This document shows, piece after piece, positions 1-8,627 of a stretch of DNA of 64,000 bases. The notes under the pieces are model-generated. The model did no database searches. It was not told the DNA's origin and saw only the letters and a program-made list of their open reading frames with translations. The position numbers were made by a program, and so were the translations under genes. Numbering within the stretch: position 1 is the first letter of the stretch; every line of letters starts with the position of its first letter. Source of the DNA: UBA4877 sp002399285 (GTDB lineage: Bacteria; Bacillota; Thermoanaerobacteria; Thermoanaerobacterales; UBA4877); assembly GCA_036771835.1 (NCBI GenBank), contig DAIPGN010000002.1, positions 129,006 to 193,005 on the forward strand. Direction: 5' to 3'.

Positions 1-142
1 CATTGCTTGTACGGTATTTTACAATGTTGTCTATGAAGCCTTTTATTTCTTCCCATGTGTATTGGGACGTCTTATCCTTTTCATAACAATATAGGCAGTC
101 ACAATTACACTGTTTAGTTACGTGAATTACATATGTTTCCAT
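1..142 (-). CDS. Radical SAM enzyme, N-terminal part (runs off left edge)
   Basis: Open reading frame from an ATG at 142 that stays open to the window edge (47 codons visible). Residues 8-21 read VTKQCNCDCLYCYE, so Cys12, Cys16 and Cys19 form the CxxxCxxC motif that binds the radical SAM [4Fe-4S] cluster, followed by the usual Tyr/Glu. The start is fixed by the motif's normal distance from the N-terminus and by TAATG overlap with the stop of the upstream Cys-rich gene, which implies translational coupling. It is therefore the second radical SAM gene of this cluster, and the Cys-rich protein lies between the two. Substrate and chemistry cannot be read; the C-terminal half, where a SPASM or other auxiliary cluster domain would lie, is outside the window. 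Confidence 0.75.
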   Translation of the reverse strand, partial: METYVIHVTKQCNCDCLYCYEKDKTSQYTWEEIKGFIDNIVKYRTSN

Positions 143-858
143 TAGACAAACCTCTTTTCTGTATTACACGCGCAACGCCCGTTACATTGGCAAGCTCCCG
201 ATGCCGTCCTGCTTTCGCAGTCACAAAAACCGGAACCTGACGCCCTGACGTTACAACTACACACGCTTTCAGCAGTTCTATTTTGGCACGTACATGTAGC
301 ATTTAAATTACAAGTACAAATAGGAGCGTATACATCTTCGCAGATACAACTCTCTGTTCTACTATAACACTGACAGTCCTCTTCTCCATTTTTAGTACGC
401 ATTTGGCATTGACAAGTATCGTAATCGCAACCACAAACATCATGTCCAGTTCTATTTTGGCACGTACATGTAGCATTTAAATTACAAGTACAAATAGGAT
501 TTGATGTCCTACTTACGCAATCACAGCTCCCTGTCCGGTCATCGCAGCTGCATGAGTTTCCCCCTGTCCGGCTCGTACAATATCCGGTTGTATTTGTCAC
601 ACTGTCACATGAACAACCCTTGATATTTAGAGCATTGATATCCCCCAGTGATAGGCTGTAGTTACCTACATTTTGATGTCCGGTACACGTGATACCGCTG
701 TAACTCCCGGAACCGCTACCCGGAGCAGCCCCGCTTCGAACGGCCATCATATTATCTACAAGAGATTTTAAATCTGCCAATTGAGTGTATGCTGGGGTTA
801 TAGTGTACCCGCCTTTGGAAATTAATGTGTCTTTTAATTCTCTAAGGCTCAATCCCAT
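142..858 (-). CDS. CxC-repeat cysteine-rich protein, candidate radical SAM substrate
   Basis: A 238-residue protein I do not recognise as a named family. Residues 1-45 are Cys-free and partly helical and could be a leader or attachment segment. A Gly/Ser-rich linker (about 46-55) follows. From about residue 57 to the end there are 32 cysteines, 30 of them in 15 CxC pairs, with eight Arg-Thr dipeptides typically two residues after a pair (CxCxxRT). One 15-residue block (CTCNLNATCTCQNRT) occurs twice. There is no signal peptide. The gene lies 15 bases after one radical SAM gene and overlaps the start of another by one base, which is the layout of a RiPP precursor with its maturases. Its position after the tail fibre gene alternatively suggests a modified virion spike or fibre. 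Metal binding by unmodified CxC pairs is a further possibility. Confidence 0.82.
   Translation of the reverse strand: MGLSLRELKDTLISKGGYTITPAYTQLADLKSLVDNMMAVRSGAAPGSGSGSYSGITCTGHQNVGNYSLSLGDINALNIKGCSCDSVTNTTGYCTSRTGGNSCSCDDRTGSCDCVSRTSNPICTCNLNATCTCQNRTGHDVCGCDYDTCQCQMRTKNGEEDCQCYSRTESCICEDVYAPICTCNLNATCTCQNRTAESVCSCNVRASGSGFCDCESRTASGACQCNGRCACNTEKRFV
274..499. repeat. Two perfect 52-bp direct repeats inside the Cys-rich gene
   Basis: Bases 274-325 and 448-499 are identical. The offset is 174 bases, exactly 58 codons, so the repeat is in frame and gives the duplicated CTCNLNATCTCQNRT block. Perfect DNA identity in an otherwise diverged repeat protein points to recent segmental duplication or recombination. 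Confidence 0.9.
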
Positions 859-873
859 ATTCTCACCTCCTGA

Positions 874-2178
874 CTAAAGCAGCTTTTTCAAAAGTACCGC
901 TTGCTCTTTTTCTATTAAATCAACTTTATCTAAAATTAGCTTAAGTGCCATGGCTATAGTCTCCTTATCTTCATTAGTACTCTGTTCATTATCCCGGCAA
1001 TCACATAAGCAATTAAGATTATTGGGATTATTCCCCGGCGTACAATTATTTTTATCATTCTTTAACAGGCCCATTTTCTTAACTTCCTCCCTCGTTTTGA
1101 GCTGTATTTCACGTTCGATCTTTGACATTTTACACCTTATACCTCCGCAGTCGACCACGCTCAATATACTGCCGTTTTGTTCCCAGTTCTCGGCTATACA
1201 ACGGTAACAATGATATGCATCACAGTTCGGGTCTTTCTTGGCACAGGATAAATCATCCATGCCATAATTCATAAAGATTGCCCGTCTTTGGTCGTCTATG
1301 CCTTCCCATATATTGCCTATCTTTGTATGATGCTCCGGATCATTAAAATAGAATTGATGGCAGGGGTAGATATCGCCTTTGGCAGTAATGGTAACAAAAA
1401 ACTTCCCGGCTCCACATGGGGAAGAAGGAAAGGCATCATAATCCAGGCATCTATTTATCGGCGCATAGTTGTATATCTCTTGCAAATTGTTTTCTTTCTT
1501 TACCCGGTCTAACACATAATCCGCTATCTTCTGAAGCTGTCCACGATATACCTCGTCGTCGCCCTCTTCCCATGTCTCCGAATGAATAGGCATAAACCAA
1601 AGTATAGGAACGTCCCATTTCTCCCGAAAATAGATGTAGCTTTCATACATGTATGGGAGAGTGTCGTGATTATAGCAGCCATGAATAGAAAGAGCGGTTA
1701 TATGATCCTTGAAAATATCCTTCCAAACAGGTACATTCTTTTCTGCCATGGCAAAAGAGCCCTGACCGGTCTTTGTCACTCTAAATTCGTTCTGAACCCG
1801 TTCTATGCCGTCTATAGAGAGCTGAACATTTAGATGCGCTTTTTCTTTATAGGTCTCTATAACTTCTCTTATCCTATCTGTCATTATTGTTGCATTTGTA
1901 ACCATGCTTGCTGTAAAGCGTATATTATATTTTTCGGACAGCTCTACGCCATATTTTAATATTTCTTCTACCACGTCCACGTTAAGTAGAGGCTCACCGC
2001 CAAATATCATAACATCAAATGAGTCCTGCTTTTCCTTTACCGCATTCTCACATAGGTATTCAAGCCCTTTTCTTGCTATCTCCTTTGTCATATAGTTCTT
2101 GTTATGTTTCTCGAAACAGTATTTACAAGCTAGATTACAATCCTCTGTTACTAAAAAACTTGCAGCATTTGGTAACAT
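874..2178 (-). CDS. Radical SAM/SPASM maturase
   Basis: A 434-residue radical SAM enzyme. Residues 14-21 (CNLACKYC) give the CxxxCxxC cluster motif, and FGGEP near residue 59-63 is the usual SAM-contacting motif of peptide maturases. The C-terminal half carries a SPASM-like set of cysteines, including CGAGK, IYPCHQ and the CDAYHCYRC run near residue 320-330. The last 60 residues are unusual: a CTPGNN...NCLCDC segment echoing the CxC composition of the neighbouring protein, then a charged helix. A strong RBS (GGAGGAGG) precedes the ATG, 13 bases after the tail fibre stop. By family knowledge such enzymes install thioether or C-C crosslinks on peptides; the adjacent Cys-rich protein is the obvious inferred substrate. 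Confidence 0.9.
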   Translation of the reverse strand: MLPNAASFLVTEDCNLACKYCFEKHNKNYMTKEIARKGLEYLCENAVKEKQDSFDVMIFGGEPLLNVDVVEEILKYGVELSEKYNIRFTASMVTNATIMTDRIREVIETYKEKAHLNVQLSIDGIERVQNEFRVTKTGQGSFAMAEKNVPVWKDIFKDHITALSIHGCYNHDTLPYMYESYIYFREKWDVPILWFMPIHSETWEEGDDEVYRGQLQKIADYVLDRVKKENNLQEIYNYAPINRCLDYDAFPSSPCGAGKFFVTITAKGDIYPCHQFYFNDPEHHTKIGNIWEGIDDQRRAIFMNYGMDDLSCAKKDPNCDAYHCYRCIAENWEQNGSILSVVDCGGIRCKMSKIEREIQLKTREEVKKMGLLKNDKNNCTPGNNPNNLNCLCDCRDNEQSTNEDKETIAMALKLILDKVDLIEKEQAVLLKKLL

Positions 2179-2191
2179 ATTTTACCTCCTC

Positions 2192-2554
2192 CTATTTTAT
2201 GGCCGTCCAATTCATTACTCCCGTGAAGCTTCCACTATTTCCCACATATATATTGGTCGCGTTGGCCCTAATCCAGACCTCGCCAAGATACCCTTCAGGG
2301 TCAGATATTGGCACAGCGAATACCGATGTAGGCACTGCGCCTAAGCCGTGGGGAATAGTGACTTCATTCCCGTTGCCTGCAAAAATACTTGTACCCTTGG
2401 CGATATTATTCACGGCGGCGTCAGCTTTGTCCTGTGCAGCCTTGACCGCGGCGTCAATGATCAGGTTATCGTCAACAAAGTCCTGCCTTTTGACGTATTC
2501 GTTGCCTTCCCATTGATTTAGGCTCAGATTGGGGGTTTTATTCTCACTTGGCAT
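2192..2554 (-). CDS. Short phage tail fibre / collar-like protein
   Basis: A 120-residue protein. The N-terminus (NLSLNQWEGNEYVKRQDFVDDN) resembles the short head of Firmicute phage tail fibre proteins that start with an NxxLxxW segment. The middle is an Ala/Asp-rich helix and the C-terminus (VTIPHGLGAVPTSVFAVP...) resembles the small beta domain found at the tip of such fibres. It follows the DUF2313 baseplate gene with the stop and start abutting at 2554, which is the fibre position in PBSX-like phages. It is much shorter than a normal receptor-binding fibre, so the receptor-binding role may be shared with, or have been taken over by, the downstream Cys-rich protein. That last point is inference. 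Confidence 0.65.
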   Translation of the reverse strand: MPSENKTPNLSLNQWEGNEYVKRQDFVDDNLIIDAAVKAAQDKADAAVNNIAKGTSIFAGNGNEVTIPHGLGAVPTSVFAVPISDPEGYLGEVWIRANATNIYVGNSGSFTGVMNWTAIK

Positions 2555-3105
2555 TATACCGCCTCCTTATACACTTCAAGTTCGTCCCATGTCATATTGA
2601 GCGCATCCCATTCATCCCAGGTATGGTTATAGCTGTTGAACTCATCCCAAGTAATATACGTGTACTCAAATGTAAAGGCAAGATGCGCCGGCTTAATTTC
2701 TTCAATAGTTGCCGTCAGATCCTTCATGTTATTGGGAATTCCTCGAACCCCCATAAATTTTACAACGAAGCTATAGTCATCAAAGTTTTCTGCAATCTCC
2801 ACTTCACCATTGGAATAGGATGCTGCCATATCGGTCATCATTTTCTTGGTTACCGTTCCAACACCTTTTGCTCTGGCTTTGATACGTTCTCTGCGGAATG
2901 TATCAGATTTTGTTACATCCGTTTGTAGACCGTACATTGTTTCATATCGCGGTAGAAGATCTGTTGCCGTATTTATGAAACATTGGTCTATAGTATTGTC
3001 AAAATCCTCCCGTAAATCATCTATATCAACAGTCAAGACCCCTTGCAGCTTCTTCATTGTGCTGTTTTCTTCATACATCGGAGGTAACATATTTATAAGC
3101 TCCAT
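2554..3105 (-). CDS. xkdU: Baseplate protein, XkdU/DUF2313 family
   Basis: A 183-residue protein starting MELINMLPPMYEE, with the LP-x-x-Y start and the DRLRED-like stretch typical of XkdU/YmfQ baseplate proteins that close the baseplate next to protein J. The C-terminus carries three near-repeats of TWDE (residues about 151-175), an acidic aromatic tail that may receive the fibre. It starts three bases after the baseplate J gene and precedes the fibre gene. Tail assembly role by homology and gene order. Confidence 0.85.
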   Translation of the reverse strand: MELINMLPPMYEENSTMKKLQGVLTVDIDDLREDFDNTIDQCFINTATDLLPRYETMYGLQTDVTKSDTFRRERIKARAKGVGTVTKKMMTDMAASYSNGEVEIAENFDDYSFVVKFMGVRGIPNNMKDLTATIEEIKPAHLAFTFEYTYITWDEFNSYNHTWDEWDALNMTWDELEVYKEAV

Positions 3106-3107
3106 AC

Positions 3108-4127
3108 TTACGCCTCCTCGAGTATAATTTTGCCAAGTATCGGCATTTCATTGTCGCCTATTACTACGTTTACTTTTCCACCGTCTACAAGTAATCCACT
3201 ATAATCCTGTACTCCCGGTGTTTCAAGCAACAGGCTACCTATCTTTGCGTAACTCGCAGTGTAGGTCACAAATATCAGTTTCTTGAAATAGGCTGCGACT
3301 GCATCATTGAATGCGCTTTGGACATCTTCAAAATGAGTAGATCCGTCTAAAACAACCGTAGCAGAAATATCAATGATTTTTTGCGCTGGGCTTTCAACGG
3401 TCACATCTGCGCCTATAGGCCGCACTGATTCTATATAATCTTTTACAAGAGGGACTAGGCTATCATCTATTTCCATATTGTTGTTGATTATTAGCACTTT
3501 GACAGTACCATTACCGCTCCAAAGTGGGAATATCTTGGCATCGCCTACGCCGGGCACGTTAAGCGCCCACTCCCGATAATTGAAAGTGTTGCCGCTGGTA
3601 GAAGGCTTTTGCAGATATGCGTAAAACCTTGACCGGAGATTATCATCCGATTCCCGGTCCTGCCCGCTGACGATTATATCAGTCAACGTAGCGGTTACAC
3701 CGGATATGTTGTCGATGTTTTCGAGGGTGCCGGTGTAGGCGTTACCTATCTCGCCATATTGCATACATTCAGCTTTATAGGTGTTAGTTGATGTATTCTC
3801 TATGACAATGTATGATGTGTCATTTATACCCCATCTACTGCCTATCGGTATGTTTCCTGTTGTGACTATCTTTCTTACTGCCTTAATAGCTGGCTTTCTC
3901 GTTAGACCATAATCAGCTACCACACGGTCAAGGTACTCGCCTATTGCTGTATCACCTGAAACGAGGTCTATAAAATTATTTAAATCGAAATATGTTTGTG
4001 CCAATTGATAGGCACAGGGAGCTAAAGCGTCATATATGACAGAACCCTCTCTTTTATCCACATCGTCGCTGACTTTACTAAGCATATCATTTAATATGTT
4101 CTCATAAGTCATGTTCTCAAACATCAT
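3108..4127 (-). CDS. xkdT: Baseplate J-like protein, XkdT
   Basis: A 339-residue homologue of phage baseplate protein gpJ/XkdT. The opening (MTYENILNDMLSKVSDDVDKREGS-type) and the middle motif GVGDAKIFPLWSGNGTVKVLIIN are characteristic of the family. It forms the wedge of the contractile baseplate. It overlaps the xkdS stop by four bases (4124-4127), so the tail genes are translationally coupled. Confidence 0.93.
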   Translation of the reverse strand: MMFENMTYENILNDMLSKVSDDVDKREGSVIYDALAPCAYQLAQTYFDLNNFIDLVSGDTAIGEYLDRVVADYGLTRKPAIKAVRKIVTTGNIPIGSRWGINDTSYIVIENTSTNTYKAECMQYGEIGNAYTGTLENIDNISGVTATLTDIIVSGQDRESDDNLRSRFYAYLQKPSTSGNTFNYREWALNVPGVGDAKIFPLWSGNGTVKVLIINNNMEIDDSLVPLVKDYIESVRPIGADVTVESPAQKIIDISATVVLDGSTHFEDVQSAFNDAVAAYFKKLIFVTYTASYAKIGSLLLETPGVQDYSGLLVDGGKVNVVIGDNEMPILGKIILEEA

Positions 4128-4519
4128 ACATTCACCTCCTGTGCTATATTCAGATTTCCGTAAATACTTTGCACGTCAAAGGTGCATTTAAGGCTGTCTC
4201 CATCATCTTGGTATTGGAAATTATCAACACTCACAATCCTATCATTCTGGAGCAAACATTCCTGGATACGCCGTTTAAGCTCAATCTTTACAAAATCTCT
4301 ATTTTTACCTATGAGATTTTCAAGCTCGATTCCATAATAAAAGCTATATATCGGGTACTCGTACCTCTCGGTATTGAGCATCATATATATAGCTTGTTTC
4401 ACTGCCTCTATTCCGTCCACGAAGCCCTGTATTTTGTCCTTCGTAAATTTATACGTCTTGCTTGGCTGCGGCTCCACGCCGGTGATTATGTCGACGTTGG
4501 CTGAATCAGGGATCATCAT
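4124..4519 (-). CDS. xkdS: Baseplate wedge protein, XkdS/DUF2634
   Basis: A 131-residue protein of the XkdS/DUF2634 type, a GP25-like lysozyme-fold baseplate subunit. Recognisable features are SKTYKFTKDKIQGFVDG and the YEYPIYSFYYGIELENLIG stretch, which is the conserved core in PBSX-like phages. It overlaps both neighbours by four bases and lies in the canonical xkdQ-R-S-T-U order. Confidence 0.9.
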   Translation of the reverse strand: MMIPDSANVDIITGVEPQPSKTYKFTKDKIQGFVDGIEAVKQAIYMMLNTERYEYPIYSFYYGIELENLIGKNRDFVKIELKRRIQECLLQNDRIVSVDNFQYQDDGDSLKCTFDVQSIYGNLNIAQEVNV

Positions 4520-4845
4520 TTAACCACTTCCTTTATTTTAAAGCTTGAAATTGTCATGCCCTCACTGACGGTGATCGGCTCGATCGTGATCGTTCGCTCC
4601 TTGGTGGCAGGGGCAAAACCTACCACTTCAACAATGTAGAACTCCTGCCCTCCGGTATTCCGTATGAGTTTCACCTTGTCTCCAGTTTTTATAAAATCCT
4701 TGAGATTCCCGGATATAAGCTCAAATGGGACGACTAGCTTGTCACTTAGTCTTATACCTTCATCCTCCACCACGCCGCCCGCTAAGCTGCAGAGCTTGGC
4801 ATTGTTTAGGTAATTTTGGACTATCTTCTTGATCTCATCTATCAT
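4516..4845 (-). CDS. xkdR: Baseplate protein, XkdR/DUF2577
   Basis: A 109-residue protein with the DUF2577 layout: an N-terminal helix followed by beta strands containing RLSDKLVVP and DKVKLIRNTGGQEFYIVE. In PBSX this is XkdR, part of the baseplate hub. It overlaps xkdQ and xkdS by four bases each. Confidence 0.88.
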   Translation of the reverse strand: MIDEIKKIVQNYLNNAKLCSLAGGVVEDEGIRLSDKLVVPFELISGNLKDFIKTGDKVKLIRNTGGQEFYIVEVVGFAPATKERTITIEPITVSEGMTISSFKIKEVVK

Positions 4846-5786
4846 ATGGCCACCTCCAAATCCATGGTATGAACGGGGAGAAATTCATGCGTCGCCGTCC
4901 GTACTATAAGTCGCTTATTGAGCGCGATATCCTCTATATTTCCGTAGAAACTGCTGCCTGCCCTAACCCTTGTATCGCCCAGGCATTTCAGAGTGAGCGT
5001 TTCTGCTTCCCGGTTGTAAAGACTTAATAGGATATCAGCCTTTGATCTTGCTTGTGAAGGATTATAATTTTTATCCAGTACCTCGAAATACTGTAGTATG
5101 CCGTATTTCTTAATCGAATCGCTGTCAAACGGCATATATACGTCGGCCTTTTTGGTCTTATCGTTGGCGCTAACCAGCTTGATCTGATTGTAAAAATCCT
5201 CATCAATGGACTTTTCGTAATCGTAATCATATACCATGCTTTCATCCCCGAGTACAAGGTCAAGTTTCAAGGTCTGTATATTTCGCAGTGCTATGGTATT
5301 GAACTCGTCCCGCAGCGTAAACCACGTCTTATAGTTAGTCAGGGTATCGGCTATCCCGCCGTACACGATATCAAGCCACGTTTTATCGTCCTGTACGCTG
5401 TTTGGAAGGATATACCCGGTATCGGCTATCGTACCAGTGACAAGCCCGAAGTAATTGCACATTTTCTTCACGATATCCGATACTGTGTTTTTCTCTATCT
5501 TGATTGTGTCTTTGGCCTTTGCATAGCGTAGCTGGTCATAGGCCGTAACAGATATCTCTTTGCCCTTGCTTTGGCTGTGTTTGAACACGAAGCCGCTGAA
5601 TATTTTAGCCCCATCATATACGAAACTTACCCCGCTACCATTAGGTATAACAAGGTCATCGTTTATATAGCTGAATTCAAGCTTGCTGCACCCATCGTTG
5701 AGCTTATCTGTATATGTGATTTTTGTCACCAGCTCGCTGATCTCGTACATCTGGCCGTTGACCTTTACCACAAATTGCATATCCAT
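4842..5786 (-). CDS. xkdQ: Tail hub protein, XkdQ (gpD-like)
   Basis: A 314-residue homologue of the XkdQ / late control gene D family, the hub that caps the tail tube and carries the spike. Visible features are the N-terminal SELVTKITYTDKLNDGCSKLEFSY strand pair and the C-terminal CLGDTRVRAGSS motif. The start ATG overlaps the xkdP stop by one base at 5786. The MQF start inside MDMQF is an equally possible initiation point. Confidence 0.9.
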   Translation of the reverse strand: MDMQFVVKVNGQMYEISELVTKITYTDKLNDGCSKLEFSYINDDLVIPNGSGVSFVYDGAKIFSGFVFKHSQSKGKEISVTAYDQLRYAKAKDTIKIEKNTVSDIVKKMCNYFGLVTGTIADTGYILPNSVQDDKTWLDIVYGGIADTLTNYKTWFTLRDEFNTIALRNIQTLKLDLVLGDESMVYDYDYEKSIDEDFYNQIKLVSANDKTKKADVYMPFDSDSIKKYGILQYFEVLDKNYNPSQARSKADILLSLYNREAETLTLKCLGDTRVRAGSSFYGNIEDIALNKRLIVRTATHEFLPVHTMDLEVAI

Positions 5787-6448
5787 TACGGTATCACCAG
5801 ATTCTGACCGGGATATATGAGAGATGGATTTTTAATCTTATCCTTATTTGCATTGTAGATCTTGCCGTATTGCGCCCCATCCCCGTAGTATTTCTTCGCT
5901 ATGGCCCACAAGCTGTCGCCCTTTACAACGGTATAGCTGCCGGTGCTTTTCGGACTCACCACAGGGACCGGCTGTGCTGTCTTGACTGTTGCCACTGTTG
6001 TACCCGGCTGTACGATGGCCTCCGACTTTTTCCCGAATTCCCTATACTCGAGAAGCTTAAAGGAAACGTACTTATCGCCTTCCTCGCCGGCCTTTTCGGT
6101 TATCGTTAGTTCCTCGATCAGTACCAGCGTATTGATCTCATCACCTATACCATTACTTGCGATAAACCGAACCTGGGTTAGATCTGTCCTCCATTTTCGG
6201 AATAGATTCAGGTAAAAATCCGGCCCCTTGAATTGGTTAGGCGTCTCCACATAATGTACTGCTTCATGTGGAAACTCCGTATCAAAGGTATATTCCCGAA
6301 GTTCCATATGTGTTGGTATGACGATCTGCCCCAATTTCAATATCTCGTATTTCTCATTTGCTTGTACTGTGGTAGTCTGCATTTGTTCAGGGTTCACTGG
6401 CAGCCGGTGTGTTGCGTTGTCCTTGTCGAAAAATATCGAATAGCTCAT
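5786..6448 (-). CDS. xkdP: LysM-domain tail protein, XkdP
   Basis: A 220-residue protein. The N-terminal 150 residues are the XkdP baseplate/tail domain. The C-terminal 50 (from about residue 172) are a LysM module: YTVVKGDSLWAIAKKYYGD...IYPGQNLVIP. LysM binds peptidoglycan, so this protein may anchor or centre the baseplate on the wall. The stop overlaps the next start and the gene's own start overlaps the tape measure stop, as in PBSX. Confidence 0.93.
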   Translation of the reverse strand: MSYSIFFDKDNATHRLPVNPEQMQTTTVQANEKYEILKLGQIVIPTHMELREYTFDTEFPHEAVHYVETPNQFKGPDFYLNLFRKWRTDLTQVRFIASNGIGDEINTLVLIEELTITEKAGEEGDKYVSFKLLEYREFGKKSEAIVQPGTTVATVKTAQPVPVVSPKSTGSYTVVKGDSLWAIAKKYYGDGAQYGKIYNANKDKIKNPSLIYPGQNLVIP

Positions 6449-8439
6449 TAATACACCCCCTCTGCTGCCGTCGCTATTTCCTCCTGTAGGATTGTTTTTA
6501 TCCGACCTGCGACCGCATTTGCATCGGCTTCCTCATGCACATCGCCGAATTGGACGTTTATATTTGGCGCCAGCGTGGCCGTGCTAAACTTATTGATGTA
6601 ATCCCTTTCTGCAATATCCCGAAGATATTTGAGATCCTCGTCCGACATATCGACGTCTACGGATTTACCCTTGCCGTTGCCTTGGACTGTGAGAGGATTA
6701 GAGGAGCTACCAAACTTGCTATAGTCAATCCCTTCATCCTTATTAGGTTTAGGCGCAAGGTTTTTAACTTTTTCACCGAGGCCCGCCCCCAGTTTATACC
6801 CAGAGTTATAAGCATCAGTTACCCATCCACTTTTGAACGTGTCAAACGTACCATATCCCTTTTGGAAAGCCGCGCCAATGTTCTCATACTTCTTTTTCTT
6901 TGCATACAGATCGGCGCTTTTGTTCGCGAAAGAGTCTATTTTGTCTGATATCCCACCCGTATCTATTGATACGCCGGGAATTTTGTTTAAACCGTTTATG
7001 ACGCTACGTACGCCGTAGAGGACGTGTGATACAAAATCATCCCATCCAGCCTGGATATTTATCCACGCGTTGGTGAATCCAACATCTATATTCTTTGACA
7101 TAGCATTCAGCGCCTCGCTTGTGCCCAGAATAACGTCTAATACCCAAAGCCCTAAATTCTTAAACGCCGTAATCACAACATTAATACAGCCCAAAATGAT
7201 GCCCGTAGCGGAGTAGCTATGCCCTGTAATTTTATTTATTAAAGCAATAACAACATAAAACAGCGAAATTAAAATAATTACGCCCGTAACTATCCACGTA
7301 AGCGGGCAAGCTCGCAAAGCGGCGTTAAATCCGTCCTGCGCCGCGATCAGTGCGACAATGGCCGCCGTTTCAAGCCACGATGCAACGGTATGCGCTGCCT
7401 TGGCTACAACGGTTTGTAAAATAATCAATTTATACGCTGCCATTGCTCCTACAATTCCCCATATAATAGGCGCAATAATGGACCAATTATTATAAATAAA
7501 TGATCCTAATCGTGAAGCAACGTCAATAACCTTGTTTATAGAACCCGCAAGCAATTTGAGCCCCGCCTTTGTATTATTTACTAAAGAGGTAAACTTTTTT
7601 GAATTAATCGCATGATTAATTTTATCCATGACCGGCCCAAAGGCTTTTGATGCGTCGGTTTTAAAATCATTCCATATATCGCCAAAGGTCATAGGCAGCG
7701 TTCTAAATTGTGTATCTATGTCTTTGGCGGCCATAAACATAGCATTTTTTATGATATCCGCTGAAATTTTCCCTTGTGAACCCATCTCTTTCAGCTCACC
7801 TTCTGACTTGCCAGTGTATTTCGCGATCGCCTTATACATTAGAGGCGCACCTTCCATTATGGACGTTAGCTCGTCACCTTGTAATCTGCCCGATGCTAAC
7901 GCTTGTGTAAGCTGTCTCATTGCCCCTTGTTGCGTAGCTGTATCAGCACCACCAACTTTAAATGCCTTTTGGGTAAGCTCTGTAAACGCGATCAGTTCAT
8001 CATTCGAGCCGAACGCATCTCCTGCTAATAACCCTATTTTTGCTACCGCATCAGCCATATCGTTGTACGAGCCTCTCGATCGCTTGGCGGCGGCAAAAAT
8101 TTTATCTTGAAGTTCTGCCTGAGTTTGCAAGCCGTCGTTTATGAGGGAAAGCCGTGCAGCAGTATTTGTATAGGTATCAGTAATATCTATACCTTTTTTG
8201 AATACTGCGAAGCTTAAAAAGGTGCCAATTAACCTTGCTAAGCCAGCTTCTAAATTGCCTATGCCACCGGTAGCTGTGTTCGCACTAACCCCAGTCATTT
8301 GTAATTTTCGATTGAAGTCATCAGTACCTCGGCTCGCGTTTAAAATCTTTGCTGTGGCCTGGTCTGTTCCACGGCTAATATTACTAATTGTAGAAGAGTA
8401 ACTATCAAATAATTTGAATATAGTTTTCAGTGTTGCCAT
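6448..8439 (-). CDS. xkdO: Tape measure protein
   Basis: A 663-residue tape measure protein that sets tail length. The N-terminal domain contains the ARLIGTF / GADTATQQGAMRQLTQALASGRLQGDE region typical of this family. Hydrophobic segments at about residues 310-400 fit a protein that may insert in the membrane during DNA ejection. The start is at the ATG at 8439, preceded by a GGAGGT RBS and overlapping by one base the stop of the frameshifted chaperone extension (TAATG). It is shorter than the 1300-residue XkdO of PBSX, so the tail should be short. Confidence 0.92.
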   Translation of the reverse strand: MATLKTIFKLFDSYSSTISNISRGTDQATAKILNASRGTDDFNRKLQMTGVSANTATGGIGNLEAGLARLIGTFLSFAVFKKGIDITDTYTNTAARLSLINDGLQTQAELQDKIFAAAKRSRGSYNDMADAVAKIGLLAGDAFGSNDELIAFTELTQKAFKVGGADTATQQGAMRQLTQALASGRLQGDELTSIMEGAPLMYKAIAKYTGKSEGELKEMGSQGKISADIIKNAMFMAAKDIDTQFRTLPMTFGDIWNDFKTDASKAFGPVMDKINHAINSKKFTSLVNNTKAGLKLLAGSINKVIDVASRLGSFIYNNWSIIAPIIWGIVGAMAAYKLIILQTVVAKAAHTVASWLETAAIVALIAAQDGFNAALRACPLTWIVTGVIILISLFYVVIALINKITGHSYSATGIILGCINVVITAFKNLGLWVLDVILGTSEALNAMSKNIDVGFTNAWINIQAGWDDFVSHVLYGVRSVINGLNKIPGVSIDTGGISDKIDSFANKSADLYAKKKKYENIGAAFQKGYGTFDTFKSGWVTDAYNSGYKLGAGLGEKVKNLAPKPNKDEGIDYSKFGSSSNPLTVQGNGKGKSVDVDMSDEDLKYLRDIAERDYINKFSTATLAPNINVQFGDVHEEADANAVAGRIKTILQEEIATAAEGVY

Positions 8440-8627
8440 TAATGCACACCTCCTTTCGCCTTATTTATTTCCCGCTGTTCATATTTGACTCGGACCTGTA
8501 TACTAGCATAGATAAAGGCTTTTTCTCGCTCACTCATTTCGTTTAATACAGAAGGGAGAATATGAAGCTTTTGCAGGGCGAAGTGAGCTAAATTGAATTC
8601 CGCGTCGCCCTGCTCAATCAGTTTTTT
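8439..8627 (-). CDS. -1 frameshift extension of the tail assembly chaperone
   Basis: After the slippery site at 8621-8627 the -1 frame stays open for about 60 codons, from KKLIEQGDAEF to KAKGGVH. It contains a helical EFNLAHFALQKLHILPSVLNEMSEREKAF-type segment and ends TAATG on the tape measure start. It has no start codon of its own at its 5' end, so it should be made only as a C-terminal extension of the preceding XkdN-like protein, as with lambda G/GT and the equivalent pairs in other tailed phages. Confidence 0.8.
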   Translation of the reverse strand, partial: KKLIEQGDAEFNLAHFALQKLHILPSVLNEMSEREKAFIYASIQVRVKYEQREINKAKGGVH

